Source: Caedibacter sp052030685
GTDB lineage: Bacteria; Pseudomonadota; Gammaproteobacteria; Francisellales; Francisellaceae
Direction: 5' to 3'
DNA length: 64,000 bases
Assembly: GCF_052030685.1 (NCBI RefSeq)
Contig: NZ_JBQAJM010000001.1
Span: 1-64,000, forward strand
Shown: positions 18,776 through 27,688 of the stretch, one piece after another
Numbering within the stretch: the first letter of the stretch is position 1
Layout of the letters: every line of letters starts with the position of its first letter
Made by a program: the position numbers and the translations under genes
Notes under the pieces: model-generated
Told to the model about the DNA's origin: nothing
Seen by the model: only the letters and a program-made list of their open reading frames with translations
Databases searched by the model: none

Positions 18776-19063
18776 TTATTCAATGACTTTTGGCACAATA
18801 AAATAGTGTTCGCTAAATTCAGGCGCGATGCGCTTAAAATCCTGTTCATGGTTTTGTGCTTGAGGTGCATCTTCACGTGCTGGATAATGACTTAATAACG
18901 GTGAAATCATTGGTTTAATCTCATGCGTATCAACCAACTTAAGGTTGTCAAATAGATTAAAAATATTATTAAGATCATATTCAAACTGTACCAACTCTTT
19001 CGGCTTGGCACTGAGTTTTGAAAGCGTGAGAATGTGCTTTAATTCCTGCTGCGAGATTGCCAT
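18776..19063 (-). CDS. gatC: Asp-tRNA(Asn)/Glu-tRNA(Gln) amidotransferase subunit C
   Basis: Small linker subunit stabilising GatA-GatB. 95 aa. The N-terminal helix pair with ILTLSKLSAKPKELVQFEYDLNNIFNLFDNL and the PMISPL..... REDAP segment are typical. First gene of gatCAB. Upstream lies a deleted copy of the 167-bp repeat element. Confidence 0.95.
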   Translation of the reverse strand: MAISQQELKHILTLSKLSAKPKELVQFEYDLNNIFNLFDNLKLVDTHEIKPMISPLLSHYPAREDAPQAQNHEQDFKRIAPEFSEHYFIVPKVIE

Positions 19064-19102
19064 TTCCTGATTTCCAAAGCGATTTTTGCATGAGGCTTAT
19101 CA

Positions 19103-19179
19103 TATACCCATCACAAGGCATTTTACAGAATTTTTTCCTTTGCAACTAAACACCGCAGAATGGTTTACGATGGATGTAT
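19103..19179. mobile_element. Internally deleted copy of the MITE-like element
   Basis: Both ends of the 167-bp element are recognisable (TATACCCATCACAAGGCATTT, then CACCGCAGAATGG..ACGATGGATGTA), but about 90 central bases are missing: the join falls within TTTTTTCCTTTGCAAC. Ends are inverted with TATA-type termini. Located between gatC and the GGDEF-EAL gene, just after the stop of the latter on the minus strand. Confidence 0.75.
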
Positions 19180-19195
19180 CACTATTACATAATAA

Positions 19196-21493
19196 CTAAA
19201 ACAATTGCTGATGCGGTTTGTGCTCTATAAAATGGGTTGCATCATAGGCGGATAATGGCACACTGAAATAATAGCCTTGAATGTAGTCACACTGCAATCG
19301 TTTTAATAATTGATATTGCTCAATGGTTTCAACGCCTTCAGCGACCACAGTACTCCCTAAACGATGACTTAAATCAATGATGCTCTCAATAATAAGCTTA
19401 TTATTAACATTGGTTAACATGTCATCAATAAAAATTTTGTCAATTTTGATATTATCAATTTGGGCGTGAGTCAAATAACTCAGCGAACAAAATCCCGTAC
19501 CAAAATCATCAATTGATATTTTAAATCCCATATTTTTAAGGGTATTTAGCACTTGAGATGTATTGTCTACATTTTCCATAATCACCGTTTCGGTAACTTC
19601 AAAGGTAACGTATTCACTAGGGATATCCATTTGCGTCATCAAGCGTTCTAAAAATGCCAACAAAACCGAAGGATTATTTATCTGTACGGCTGAGAGGTTA
19701 ATGGAGATACTTGGTTTATAGATAATTGCTTCATCATCATGCCACTGATAAAGCTGGTAAAAGGCTTGGCGGATAACCCAAGTGCCAAGCTCAACAATCA
19801 GCTTAAGCTCCTCAGCAACAGGAATGAACTCACCCGGTGACACCTCACCCAAATAACGATTATGCCAACGAAGCAATACTTCAAAATGCATTTGTTGTTT
19901 ATCATTTAAATGAATGATCGGCTGAAACATAAGGTAAAACTCATTGTTCTTTATCGCATTAGCTAAATGCTTACCTAGCTCTAGTTGGCGAAAATAACGG
20001 GCGCCTATATTTTCATTAAAGATACAATAACTATTGCCACCTGCTTTTTTACAGTCTCTGATTGCCATATCGGTATATTGCATTAATGTCTCACGATCAC
20101 TCGCATGCTCTGGTGATATTGCCGCTCCTATACTTGCTTTAAGACTGATGGGATAGTCGTTAACTAAAATTGACTGGTGAACCACTGCAAACAAATGATT
20201 GATAACCAGTTTAACATCATCGAGTGTGCGAATGTCTTTAAGCACAACGACAAATTCGTCACCACCAATACGTGCGACAAAGTCACTTTTACGCACACTT
20301 AATTTTAAACGTGTGGCAATCTCGCGCAATACAACATTACCGAAATAGTAGCCAAAGCTGTCATTTATATTTTTAAAATGATCGATATCGATATGAAGTA
20401 ATGCCACTTTCTTATTGTTTTTATTTGCTTCCACTAACATGTTTTCAAATACTGTTTCGAAATATCTACGATTTGGTAAAGCAGTCTGTTCATCCTCATT
20501 CAGTAGTTGATAAAATCGACTATTTTCAACGATGAATTTATTGAGCATGGGGCGCAATAAAAGGTATAGCAATAAGATAAAAATGATAACAAATCCCAAG
20601 ATTGTTAGTGGGATATGTGATAAATTCCGCCAAACACTTGAGGCAACCGTTTTTTTGTTGACACTCAACGCCAATACTTGTTGTCCATTAATGCGTTCAA
20701 AGTAATATTTTTTATCTTGGATCAAAAGGTTGGAATGTTCTTGTGTTTTTAATTGTGTTAATACCTCTGTTGGTAGTGTTGTGAGATTATTGGCAAAACC
20801 TGAGCTTACTGCCCGCCATGAGCTACCAATCTTGATAAACCAATAAAAATCACGCTTCTGTGTCAAATTTTCAGACTCAAACTTATTCAATAGTTTGCTT
20901 AAGTCAAAAGAAAGCCGATCATAGCCAATGATTTTTCGATCTTGCCCCATCCGTGTATAGATTGGGCTAGTTACAATTACAGTTAGTCCCCTGCCATCAA
21001 CGGCAAAGGTAAGTGCTTTTTTATCAAAATGTTGACGTTGTCTTGCGCCTACTTCAACTAGTAAATGTCCATTGCTTTCAAATCGTTGTATTGATTGTAA
21101 AGCAGCACTTGAGACAAGCGCTGACGCGAGAATTTGTTTTAAGGCATTAACTTCATCGATAATGGGGGCACCATGCTGGTATTTGCGCTGAATTTCTTCG
21201 GTCAACCATGCCGCTTGCGTGCGGCTACTTATCTGCAATGCAAGACTTCTTGCCTCTGATAAAGATAGTTGAATCTCTGTTTTATAACTGTCTAACACTT
21301 CTTCATAATAATGATTAATTGTGCGCTGTGTTTGTTGATAAAAAGGATAAAATGACAGAACAAAAACAGTAGAAGATAATAGAACAAGCAATACGATAGT
21401 GCTGATCAGGACACGCCAGAATATTTGTTTGCCGATGAGCTTGTCGACTTTTTTTGCTTTTCTAGTCTTTTTGATTCGTTCAAATATCTTCAA
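19196..21493 (-). CDS. Membrane GGDEF-EAL cyclic-di-GMP protein
   Basis: 765 aa. Transmembrane helices at about 26-48 and 293-314 enclose a roughly 245-residue periplasmic sensor domain (not recognised, perhaps CHASE/Cache-like). GGDEF at 410-414 is intact, with an inhibitory I-site RKSD exactly five residues upstream; the EAL domain has FEVLLRW (EVL in place of EAL), EVTET, the DDFGTG loop, KIDKIFI and EGVET, so both cyclase and phosphodiesterase activity are possible. The only available start is TTG with AAGGA some 11 bases upstream; an overlapping ATG opens just an 8-codon frame. Single gene. Confidence 0.95.
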   Translation of the reverse strand: MKIFERIKKTRKAKKVDKLIGKQIFWRVLISTIVLLVLLSSTVFVLSFYPFYQQTQRTINHYYEEVLDSYKTEIQLSLSEARSLALQISSRTQAAWLTEEIQRKYQHGAPIIDEVNALKQILASALVSSAALQSIQRFESNGHLLVEVGARQRQHFDKKALTFAVDGRGLTVIVTSPIYTRMGQDRKIIGYDRLSFDLSKLLNKFESENLTQKRDFYWFIKIGSSWRAVSSGFANNLTTLPTEVLTQLKTQEHSNLLIQDKKYYFERINGQQVLALSVNKKTVASSVWRNLSHIPLTILGFVIIFILLLYLLLRPMLNKFIVENSRFYQLLNEDEQTALPNRRYFETVFENMLVEANKNNKKVALLHIDIDHFKNINDSFGYYFGNVVLREIATRLKLSVRKSDFVARIGGDEFVVVLKDIRTLDDVKLVINHLFAVVHQSILVNDYPISLKASIGAAISPEHASDRETLMQYTDMAIRDCKKAGGNSYCIFNENIGARYFRQLELGKHLANAIKNNEFYLMFQPIIHLNDKQQMHFEVLLRWHNRYLGEVSPGEFIPVAEELKLIVELGTWVIRQAFYQLYQWHDDEAIIYKPSISINLSAVQINNPSVLLAFLERLMTQMDIPSEYVTFEVTETVIMENVDNTSQVLNTLKNMGFKISIDDFGTGFCSLSYLTHAQIDNIKIDKIFIDDMLTNVNNKLIIESIIDLSHRLGSTVVAEGVETIEQYQLLKRLQCDYIQGYYFSVPLSAYDATHFIEHKPHQQLF

Positions 21494-21732
21494 AATCCGT
21501 CATCCTTGTCGCTTTCAACTGCAAGTATTTGCCGTTTTCTCAGTATAGCGCTAATAATTTATTTTACGAGCGATCAACTGAACAATTCATGTATCCTCAT
21601 CGTAAATCGTCTTGCAACTGGGATCAGCGTTCTCACCATTCGCTATTTGGTAATTTTTTATATCGCAACAATAGCGCGGTTTGTTATGATGACCTAAATT
21701 CTAAAACAGCAACATAGAAGCAATAAACTATC

Positions 21733-22431
21733 ATGAATGTTGATCAAGCTGAAATTAATAAATTTAGTGCACTGGCGCACCAATGGTGGTGTGAGGATGG
21801 TGAGTTTCGCACATTGCATCAAGTCAATCCCTTGCGTGTGCAGTTTATTGAAGAATGCGCAGGCGATTTGGCGCAATTAAATATTGCTGATATTGGTTGT
21901 GGCGGTGGTATTCTCTCTGAGGCACTCGCTAAGAAAAATGCAGTCGTTACCGGACTGGATCTTGCTGAAGCCTCTTTGAGTGTTGCCAAGCTTCATCTAC
22001 TAGAGTCAAACCTTTCGATTCGTTACTTAAAAGACTCAGTTGAAAATCTAGCGCAAAATGAGCCGCAAAGTTTTGATATCGTCACCTGTATGGAAATGCT
22101 TGAGCATGTGCCTGACCCTGAGAGCGTTATTCGCTCATGTGCAGAACTTTGTAAAGCCGGTGGTTGGGTGTTTTTCTCGACATTAAATCGCAATCTAAAA
22201 TCCTTTGCGCTATCAATTGTCATGGCAGAATATGTCATGGGACTTATCCCTAAAGGCACACATGAGTATAGTAAATACATCAAACCGCTTGAATTAATTA
22301 ATACGGCAAGGAAATATGGGCTTCAAGTTACTAAAATCAATGGTGTGCATTATAATCCATTGACTAAAAACCTATCTTTAGGAGGTAATGCTGATGTTAA
22401 CTACATCGCCGCATTTACCAAAGAGCCCTAA
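21733..22431 (+). CDS. ubiG: Ubiquinone biosynthesis O-methyltransferase
   Basis: SAM-dependent methyltransferase performing both O-methylations of ubiquinone synthesis. 232 aa. INKFSALAHQWWCEDGEFRTLHQVNPLR at the N-terminus is diagnostic of UbiG; SAM motif IADIGCGGGILSEALAK and the late FFSTLNRNLKSF segment follow. Overlaps the next gene (gph-like), forming a three-gene operon. The 239-base gap before it is AT-rich and holds divergent promoters. Confidence 0.97.
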   Translation: MNVDQAEINKFSALAHQWWCEDGEFRTLHQVNPLRVQFIEECAGDLAQLNIADIGCGGGILSEALAKKNAVVTGLDLAEASLSVAKLHLLESNLSIRYLKDSVENLAQNEPQSFDIVTCMEMLEHVPDPESVIRSCAELCKAGGWVFFSTLNRNLKSFALSIVMAEYVMGLIPKGTHEYSKYIKPLELINTARKYGLQVTKINGVHYNPLTKNLSLGGNADVNYIAAFTKEP

Positions 22432-23092
22432 ATACCCGCTTGATCTATTATTGTTTGACCTTGATGGCACCTTACTTGATTCATCAGATGGCATCTTTGA
22501 TGCGATCAAGTATGCATTTGCCTGCCATAAGCTCAAAGTTGACTTTAATGCCGACACACTAAGGCAGCATGCCGGTCGCGGTGTTGAATTTCTATTAAAA
22601 AAAATTAATCAACAGCTTACTCGTGAGCAATTGGATACGTTAAAGCATGATGCGTTTATGCATTATCAACAACATGCAGCTGAGATGACGCACTCCTTTA
22701 CTGGCGCACATGAGTTAATGAATGCTTTACATCAGCAACAGCTTAGCTGGGGAATTGTCACCAGCAAGACACGAACGTTAACGGAAGCAGTGATTGCTAA
22801 AGTGCCACACTATCAGGATGCTAAAATCGTGATTTGTGCGGATGATTTATCTTATAAAAAACCGCACCCTATGCCAATCATCCATGCACTTAAAACGCTT
22901 AATAAAATACCGCAACATGCTGCTTATATCGGTGATACCAAGCCAGATATGTTGGCTGCCAAACACGCACATTGCTATCGCATTTTCGCTGATTATGGTT
23001 ATGAAGCAAATACGATGAATGATGATGACTATGATTTAAAAATTTCAAATTTGGAGCAATTACGCCAGTGGATTATCTATACGCTTGTCTAG
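22394..23092 (+). CDS. gph: Phosphoglycolate phosphatase-like HAD hydrolase
   Basis: HAD phosphatase, probably clearing 2-phosphoglycolate. DxD nucleophile motif LLFDLDGTLLDS, motif II VTSKT, motif III Lys in SYKKPHPMP and IGDTKPDMLAA are in order; about 232 aa. The second ATG (not the first) is chosen since GGAGG sits 8 bases before it. The start lies inside ubiG, as in several gammaproteobacteria where ubiG and gph are paired. Confidence 0.9.
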   Translation: MLTTSPHLPKSPKYPLDLLLFDLDGTLLDSSDGIFDAIKYAFACHKLKVDFNADTLRQHAGRGVEFLLKKINQQLTREQLDTLKHDAFMHYQQHAAEMTHSFTGAHELMNALHQQQLSWGIVTSKTRTLTEAVIAKVPHYQDAKIVICADDLSYKKPHPMPIIHALKTLNKIPQHAAYIGDTKPDMLAAKHAHCYRIFADYGYEANTMNDDDYDLKISNLEQLRQWIIYTLV

Positions 23093-23835
23093 GCGAAAAC
23101 ACCCCGCAATCAGGATCTATTTATTATTATGCTTATCGCCATTGCTCTGTTGCTAAGACAAAAGTTCTTTATGCCTTGGATCAGTTAAAATATCAATGGC
23201 TTAAAGCATCTGAGCTATACTCAGAACCTTATCCTAGTCTACAAAAACTACAATGGTGGCAGCAGGCTTTAACCAATTTAAAGGATCGTCGTGACCACCC
23301 GTTGCTTACTACTTTGTGTCAGAATTTTGAGTTTGATATATTGCAAGAATGTTTAGCCAGTGACTTGGATTACGCCTTGCAGACGATTGCTGAAGGGCGC
23401 AATTATCAAGACTCTCTTGATCTGAGCAAAAGCTTTCTTGGTATTGCTAGACTTAAAGCACGTACCCTCCAATTTGATGAAACAGATCAAATCAAAACTT
23501 TAAACCATATCGATGAGTTATTGCGTCACCTATTGATGATCGGCAAGCATTTTTCACGCAATATTATTTTGCACAGTGCGCTAACGCCACAAATCACGAA
23601 AGAAAACTTTCGCCAAGTAATGAATGAATTAATGCAACACATTCATACTTTAAAACGAAATTCAAACCTGACAGCGGCACAAATTAAGCTGCTTAAACCA
23701 TTGGTTTCATTACATCAGCAACAGATGTTATGCGTGAAAAAATTTATCAAAAAAGTCGATAATCCTTTTATTGAGAGCATTCAGGTTTCGCCACTTGCTT
23801 TGCTATTTGCCAGTGTCTTTGCATCAAAACTTTAA
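23068..23835 (+). CDS. Squalene/phytoene-synthase-fold protein (NDUFAF6-like)
   Basis: 255 aa related to the squalene/phytoene synthase superfamily. GSIYYYAYRHCSVAK..VLYALDQLKYQWLKASE and LQWWQQALTNL match the first conserved region, but the Asp-rich DxxxD motifs of true synthases are weak or absent (DLDYAL only), so prenyl-condensing activity is doubtful; bacterial relatives in ubi contexts are compared with NDUFAF6, a complex I assembly factor. Starts at GTG inside the end of gph with GGAGC upstream. Operon with ubiG and gph. Confidence 0.65.
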   Translation: MDYLYACLGENTPQSGSIYYYAYRHCSVAKTKVLYALDQLKYQWLKASELYSEPYPSLQKLQWWQQALTNLKDRRDHPLLTTLCQNFEFDILQECLASDLDYALQTIAEGRNYQDSLDLSKSFLGIARLKARTLQFDETDQIKTLNHIDELLRHLLMIGKHFSRNIILHSALTPQITKENFRQVMNELMQHIHTLKRNSNLTAAQIKLLKPLVSLHQQQMLCVKKFIKKVDNPFIESIQVSPLALLFASVFASKL

Positions 23836-23891
23836 TCTGCAGTGTTTTTCTTATACAATCATCTATAATTTATTTATGTTGTATTGTTGTT

Positions 23892-24842
23892 ATGAATAGA
23901 AAATGCTTAATCTTATTGCTGAGCTTAGTGGCTACCCACGGCGTATTTGCTAATACCAATTCATCCAAGTCGTTAGATAAAAGTGACCCACTATCAATCA
24001 AACCTTTGCTCAAAGATTTATTGATGCAAAATCAACAAACGCTTAATCACCTGATGAGCGAAGTGCAAGCGCTACAAAAGACAAGGCAAAAACATGCGCC
24101 AACCACACCCCAAAAAGTGAATAAAGCTAATTCGCCAATGGATCGTGAAGCAATGAATAGTCCGATTTTCTTACCCGGTGGTGCACCAATACCAGAAGGA
24201 TATAATGATCGATATAAAGACCAACAAAAGCAACAACAACCAAGCACGCAGGATAATAAAGATAAATCGGCAGATGACGCCGCAAAAGCAAAAAATCAAA
24301 ACAACGATAGCGCAAGCACAAGTTCATCTGATTACAATAACCCTTATAGCAACTACAACAATTCCTCTGGTGGTTATTACCCATCCAATTCAACAACCAA
24401 CCCATTGTTACAATTTAGCCCTCAGCAAGACAAATATACTTATACCATTGCTAATACTAGTAATACTGATGGAATTTCTCCATTTAATGAAGCATCAAGC
24501 AGCAATAGCATTAAAATTAGCTTTAATTTATCAACCTATAATCGCATTTCGTTTTGCACTTCAAGCAGCTTTAGTGATTGCAGTCAAACCTTTAGTTTAC
24601 CTGTAACTATTACAGATAAGTCAACGATTACCAATATCAGCTACACACCTCAAGCAGTCTCCGGTCAGCCAAGTGGTAGTAAATATTATATTGCGAATTT
24701 GTATGTCCAATTAACTAATACAAATAATGCTAATAGCAAAAGAACCTCTACAATATCCTTTCCGATTAATTGCACGGTACAAAGTGATGCAAACGCTAAC
24801 TTAAGCTGTACAGTTACTAGCACAATGAGTGTAAGCGTGTAA
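23892..24842 (+). CDS. Secreted low-complexity protein, unknown
   Basis: 316 aa. Signal peptide about 1-20 (cleavage after VFA), a short coiled-coil-like helix 32-65, a Gln/Asn/Lys/Ser-rich tract 105-168, then a beta-rich C-terminal domain (175-316) with four cysteines (222, 230, 294, 306) that could form two disulphides. No family recognised. A TATAAT-like box lies about 25 bases upstream; the ribosome-binding site is poor. Single gene. Codon and residue composition differs from neighbours, but that reflects the Asn/Ser content. Confidence 0.75.
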   Translation: MNRKCLILLLSLVATHGVFANTNSSKSLDKSDPLSIKPLLKDLLMQNQQTLNHLMSEVQALQKTRQKHAPTTPQKVNKANSPMDREAMNSPIFLPGGAPIPEGYNDRYKDQQKQQQPSTQDNKDKSADDAAKAKNQNNDSASTSSSDYNNPYSNYNNSSGGYYPSNSTTNPLLQFSPQQDKYTYTIANTSNTDGISPFNEASSSNSIKISFNLSTYNRISFCTSSSFSDCSQTFSLPVTITDKSTITNISYTPQAVSGQPSGSKYYIANLYVQLTNTNNANSKRTSTISFPINCTVQSDANANLSCTVTSTMSVSV

Positions 24843-24959
24843 GTGTAAGCAGTATGATTACCTTAAATAACAGACCTTTAATCAGTGACTAATAACATTG
24901 CTGAAGCTTTGATTCATCGTTACAATGCGTAAACTTTATATTATCCATTAGAAATAATT

Positions 24960-26162
24960 ATGTCGTTATCTTCACGCGGATTTGGTTCTGCCATGATCAT
25001 CACTGGCACAAGTGTCGGTGCTGGGATGCTTGCCATTCCTGCTACAGTTGCAGCTTGCGGATTTTGGTTGGCAAGTTTGCTATTGATTGTTGTTTGGTTT
25101 GTTATGATGCTCACCGCTTTGTTGTTAGCCGAAGTAAATCTTGCCATGCCTAATGGCACCAACTTTAGTCGTATGGCACATGCAACTTTAGGTAAAGGGG
25201 GACGGCTCATCACATGGGTTTCATACCTATTATTGCTCTACTCATTAACAGCAGCGTATAGTGCAGGTGGTGGCAATCTTGTTGCCAGCGGTTTAAACAG
25301 AGTGGGGCTATATTTACCTAATGCAGTAAATAGCGCGATTTTCATTTTGATTTTGGGTTTCTTTGTCTATATTGGCACGCGCGCCGTTGATCATGCCAAT
25401 AAGACCTTAATGCTTATTAAATTTCTGGCATTCTTTGCCTTTGTTGTTGCGATCGTGCCAAGCATTCAACAGACCTTGCTTGATGTTGAAACACGTTCAT
25501 TTAATTTTATTTGGATTACATTCCCGATTTTAATCACCTCCTTTGGTTTCCATCATATCATTCCAACACTGCGCAGTTATGTTAATTCTGATCGCGCAAC
25601 TTTGCGTAAAGCCATTATTTTTGGCAGTTTTATTCCCTTAGTCATTTATCTTGTATGGGTATTATGCACACTTGGATCGATTCCTATCTATGGTGCTGAA
25701 AGCTTCCAAAGCATCATTCAAAGTGGCAATACCTCGGCAGGAATTGTTGGCAGCTACCACAGTACACATATTGGTAGCTTTGCCTATCTATTTGAATCAG
25801 TTGCAATAACCACCTCCTTTTTGGGTGTCACTTTGGGACTGTTTGATTTTAATCGTGATACATATCGGCTACAAAGACCAACACATATCAATAAAGTGGC
25901 TGTTTTTGTGATTACGTTCTTGCCTCCATTTTTATTTGCTGTTTTCTATCCTCAGGGCTTTATTATTGCATTAGGCTACGCCAGCATTTTTGTTGCTATT
26001 TTGTTAATTGGATTGCCTGCCGCAATGACCTGGGTTATTCGTGAGCGTCAAAATAAAAACCACCTCCTAAGTAAAGCCTATCTTGGCATTATTTTACTAA
26101 TCGCTGGCGCGATGATCCTGCTTGAAATATTAACGTTATTTAATCTATTACCAACGCTCTAA
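24960..26162 (+). CDS. Tyrosine/tryptophan permease family (HAAAP) transporter
   Basis: Inner-membrane proton-coupled amino-acid permease with 11 or so helices, 400 aa. GSAMIITGTSVGAGMLAIPATVAACGF, LLLAEVNL and TSFGFHHIIPTLRSY are the family hallmarks. TyrP, Mtr and TnaB cannot be separated from sequence alone, so no symbol is given. Its TAA shares a CTAA tetranucleotide with the stop of the convergent gene. Confidence 0.88.
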   Translation: MSLSSRGFGSAMIITGTSVGAGMLAIPATVAACGFWLASLLLIVVWFVMMLTALLLAEVNLAMPNGTNFSRMAHATLGKGGRLITWVSYLLLLYSLTAAYSAGGGNLVASGLNRVGLYLPNAVNSAIFILILGFFVYIGTRAVDHANKTLMLIKFLAFFAFVVAIVPSIQQTLLDVETRSFNFIWITFPILITSFGFHHIIPTLRSYVNSDRATLRKAIIFGSFIPLVIYLVWVLCTLGSIPIYGAESFQSIIQSGNTSAGIVGSYHSTHIGSFAYLFESVAITTSFLGVTLGLFDFNRDTYRLQRPTHINKVAVFVITFLPPFLFAVFYPQGFIIALGYASIFVAILLIGLPAAMTWVIRERQNKNHLLSKAYLGIILLIAGAMILLEILTLFNLLPTL

Positions 26163-26605
26163 TGCAGCGTTCTATTCTCACTACTTAGCACCATATCGTA
26201 ACTATAGCTATTGGTTTTGCCGAGCCCTTCATCAATAAAATCTTGCCAGTTAAGCAAATCATCGATCTCACCTTGGATCGCAATAAACTGTTGATATTCA
26301 TCAAGGTAATAATCTAAGGCCTCATCAAGATCCGTTTGATGATCTTTAGCATACATGTACAACTGATATACTAACTCCATTTTTTTGTAGAATTCATCGA
26401 GTGTTAATGCGGTAAATACCTGACGCTGCTGCCCTTGATAAAAGACATTCACTGCATAAAGGACAACTTTTTTCTTATCATCGATACAGCATTGCGCTTG
26501 TACGTTATAGCCGAAATAAGACAAAGCTAATTCAAAATACTGACAGCAACTGTCAAAATGAATGCGTTGTTGTTTGGTAAACAATTGATCGATTGACGTA
26601 GTCAT
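26159..26605 (-). CDS. Acidic conserved-looking protein, unknown
   Basis: 148 aa, soluble, Gln/Asp/Tyr-rich, no signal peptide. The middle, KMELVYQLYMYAKDHQTDLDEALDYYLDEYQQF, looks helical. No family recognised. An ideal AGGAGG lies 7 bases before the ATG and a GC-rich, structured leader lies just upstream, so expression may be controlled at the RNA level. Confidence 0.7.
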   Translation of the reverse strand: MTTSIDQLFTKQQRIHFDSCCQYFELALSYFGYNVQAQCCIDDKKKVVLYAVNVFYQGQQRQVFTALTLDEFYKKMELVYQLYMYAKDHQTDLDEALDYYLDEYQQFIAIQGEIDDLLNWQDFIDEGLGKTNSYSYDMVLSSENRTLH

Positions 26606-26617
26606 AGCGCATCCTCC

Positions 26618-26681
26618 TGTTGTTGGTTAGCCGCATGGCCCTGCGCCGCCTGTTAGCCCTATGCTTCCAGCGCAGCTAACA
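26618..26681 (-). promoter_or_regulatory. Structured GC-rich mRNA leader (candidate cis-regulatory RNA)
   Basis: On the minus strand TGTTAGC (26,681-26,675) can pair with GCTAACA (26,657-26,651), while TGCGC inside its loop (26,674-26,670) can pair with GCGCA (26,646-26,642) just before the AGGAGG site. The pairings interleave: a pseudoknot, or two mutually exclusive states. A near-direct repeat GTTAGCCGCATGG / GTTAGCCCTATGC (plus strand) is also present. The rest of the 246-base gap is AT-rich and should hold the divergent nitrilase-like promoter. Confidence 0.35.
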
Positions 26682-26851
26682 CCTTACCTATCCTTAGTAT
26701 AGCAGCATATTAAAATACGCAACCCCTTTTTTGTCTTTTTTACTTTTTTACTTTTTTTGCAAAAAAATATCTCAATGTGCGCTTAACTACTGCTTTATTG
26801 TTGCTTGATTGAGTTATATACTAACCCCATAGCTTAAAGGACAGCAGGGAT

Positions 26852-27667
26852 ATGATGACAAAGATTGCAATCGCTCAAATCAATGCATGTATGGCAGTTG
26901 GAGTTAACTTGCTTTGCTTGAAACGGATGATTGAGCGCGCAGCTGATAGTGGAGCTAAACTGATTATCTTTCCTGATCGCTGTGCGCTGTTTTCAATGAA
27001 CTCATCAGACTATGAAATCAACAAAGAGATTCTAGGCGAAGGACGTATTCAAGATTATCTGCAGAAATTAAGTCGTGACAATAATATCTGGATTATCGCT
27101 AGTGGCATTCCCATTGTGTCGGAATACAGCAAAGAAAAATACTATTTAGCAAGTGTCGTTTATAATAGCGTTGGTGATTTATATGAAGTCTATTATCATT
27201 TGGCACCCACCTTACCTTGCGCCTTTCAATGGACGCACAGCTTACTTCAAGATCAAGAATATGGTGAAATGGTTAAAGTGATTAAAACACCGTTTGCCAA
27301 TATTGGTTTAATTTCGACATATGATTTGTTTTTACCCGAAGTCTTTCGCTATTTGAAGAAACAAGGTGCCGATATTTTTGCAATAAGTGCGGCGTTCACT
27401 CAGGATATGGGTGCACACGCTTGGACGACACTTATTAAAGCACGTGCACTTGAGAATAGTAGTATGATCCTTGCTGCCAATCAAAGCGGCATTCATGAAG
27501 ATGCCGATTTACTCTTCTATGGTAATAGTATGGTTATTGATCACAATGGACAACTTATAGAGCGCGTCGAGATGGGAGAGCAATTACTCTATGCCGAGAT
27601 TGATACAAAATATTTTAAAAATATTTGTTTTGACCAAAATCCATTCCAGTTACAATACCGCAGGTAA
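26852..27667 (+). CDS. Nitrilase-superfamily protein lacking the catalytic triad
   Basis: Fold clearly that of the Nit/omega-amidase carbon-nitrogen hydrolases: KIAIAQINA start, GADIFAISAAFTQDMGAHAWTTLIKARALENSSMILAANQSG, YGNSMVIDHNGQLIERV. But the Glu of FPE is Asp42 (FPD), the Lys two residues before HL is Tyr114, and the nucleophile Cys of GLxICYD is Thr156 (GLISTYD). It is therefore probably a non-catalytic binding or regulatory protein, or a different chemistry. 271 aa, 22 bases before rimO, likely co-transcribed with it. Confidence 0.88.
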   Translation: MMTKIAIAQINACMAVGVNLLCLKRMIERAADSGAKLIIFPDRCALFSMNSSDYEINKEILGEGRIQDYLQKLSRDNNIWIIASGIPIVSEYSKEKYYLASVVYNSVGDLYEVYYHLAPTLPCAFQWTHSLLQDQEYGEMVKVIKTPFANIGLISTYDLFLPEVFRYLKKQGADIFAISAAFTQDMGAHAWTTLIKARALENSSMILAANQSGIHEDADLLFYGNSMVIDHNGQLIERVEMGEQLLYAEIDTKYFKNICFDQNPFQLQYRR

Positions 27668-27688
27668 CATTAACCTAAAGGTATTTAT

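Noticed and set aside
21494..21530. Upstream ATG for the GGDEF-EAL gene
   Set aside because: Lies in another frame and ends after 8 codons; the conserved frame begins at TTG.
24127..24606. Frames on both strands within the low-complexity secreted gene
   Set aside because: Arise from the repetitive Asn/Gln codons; composition and starts do not support them.
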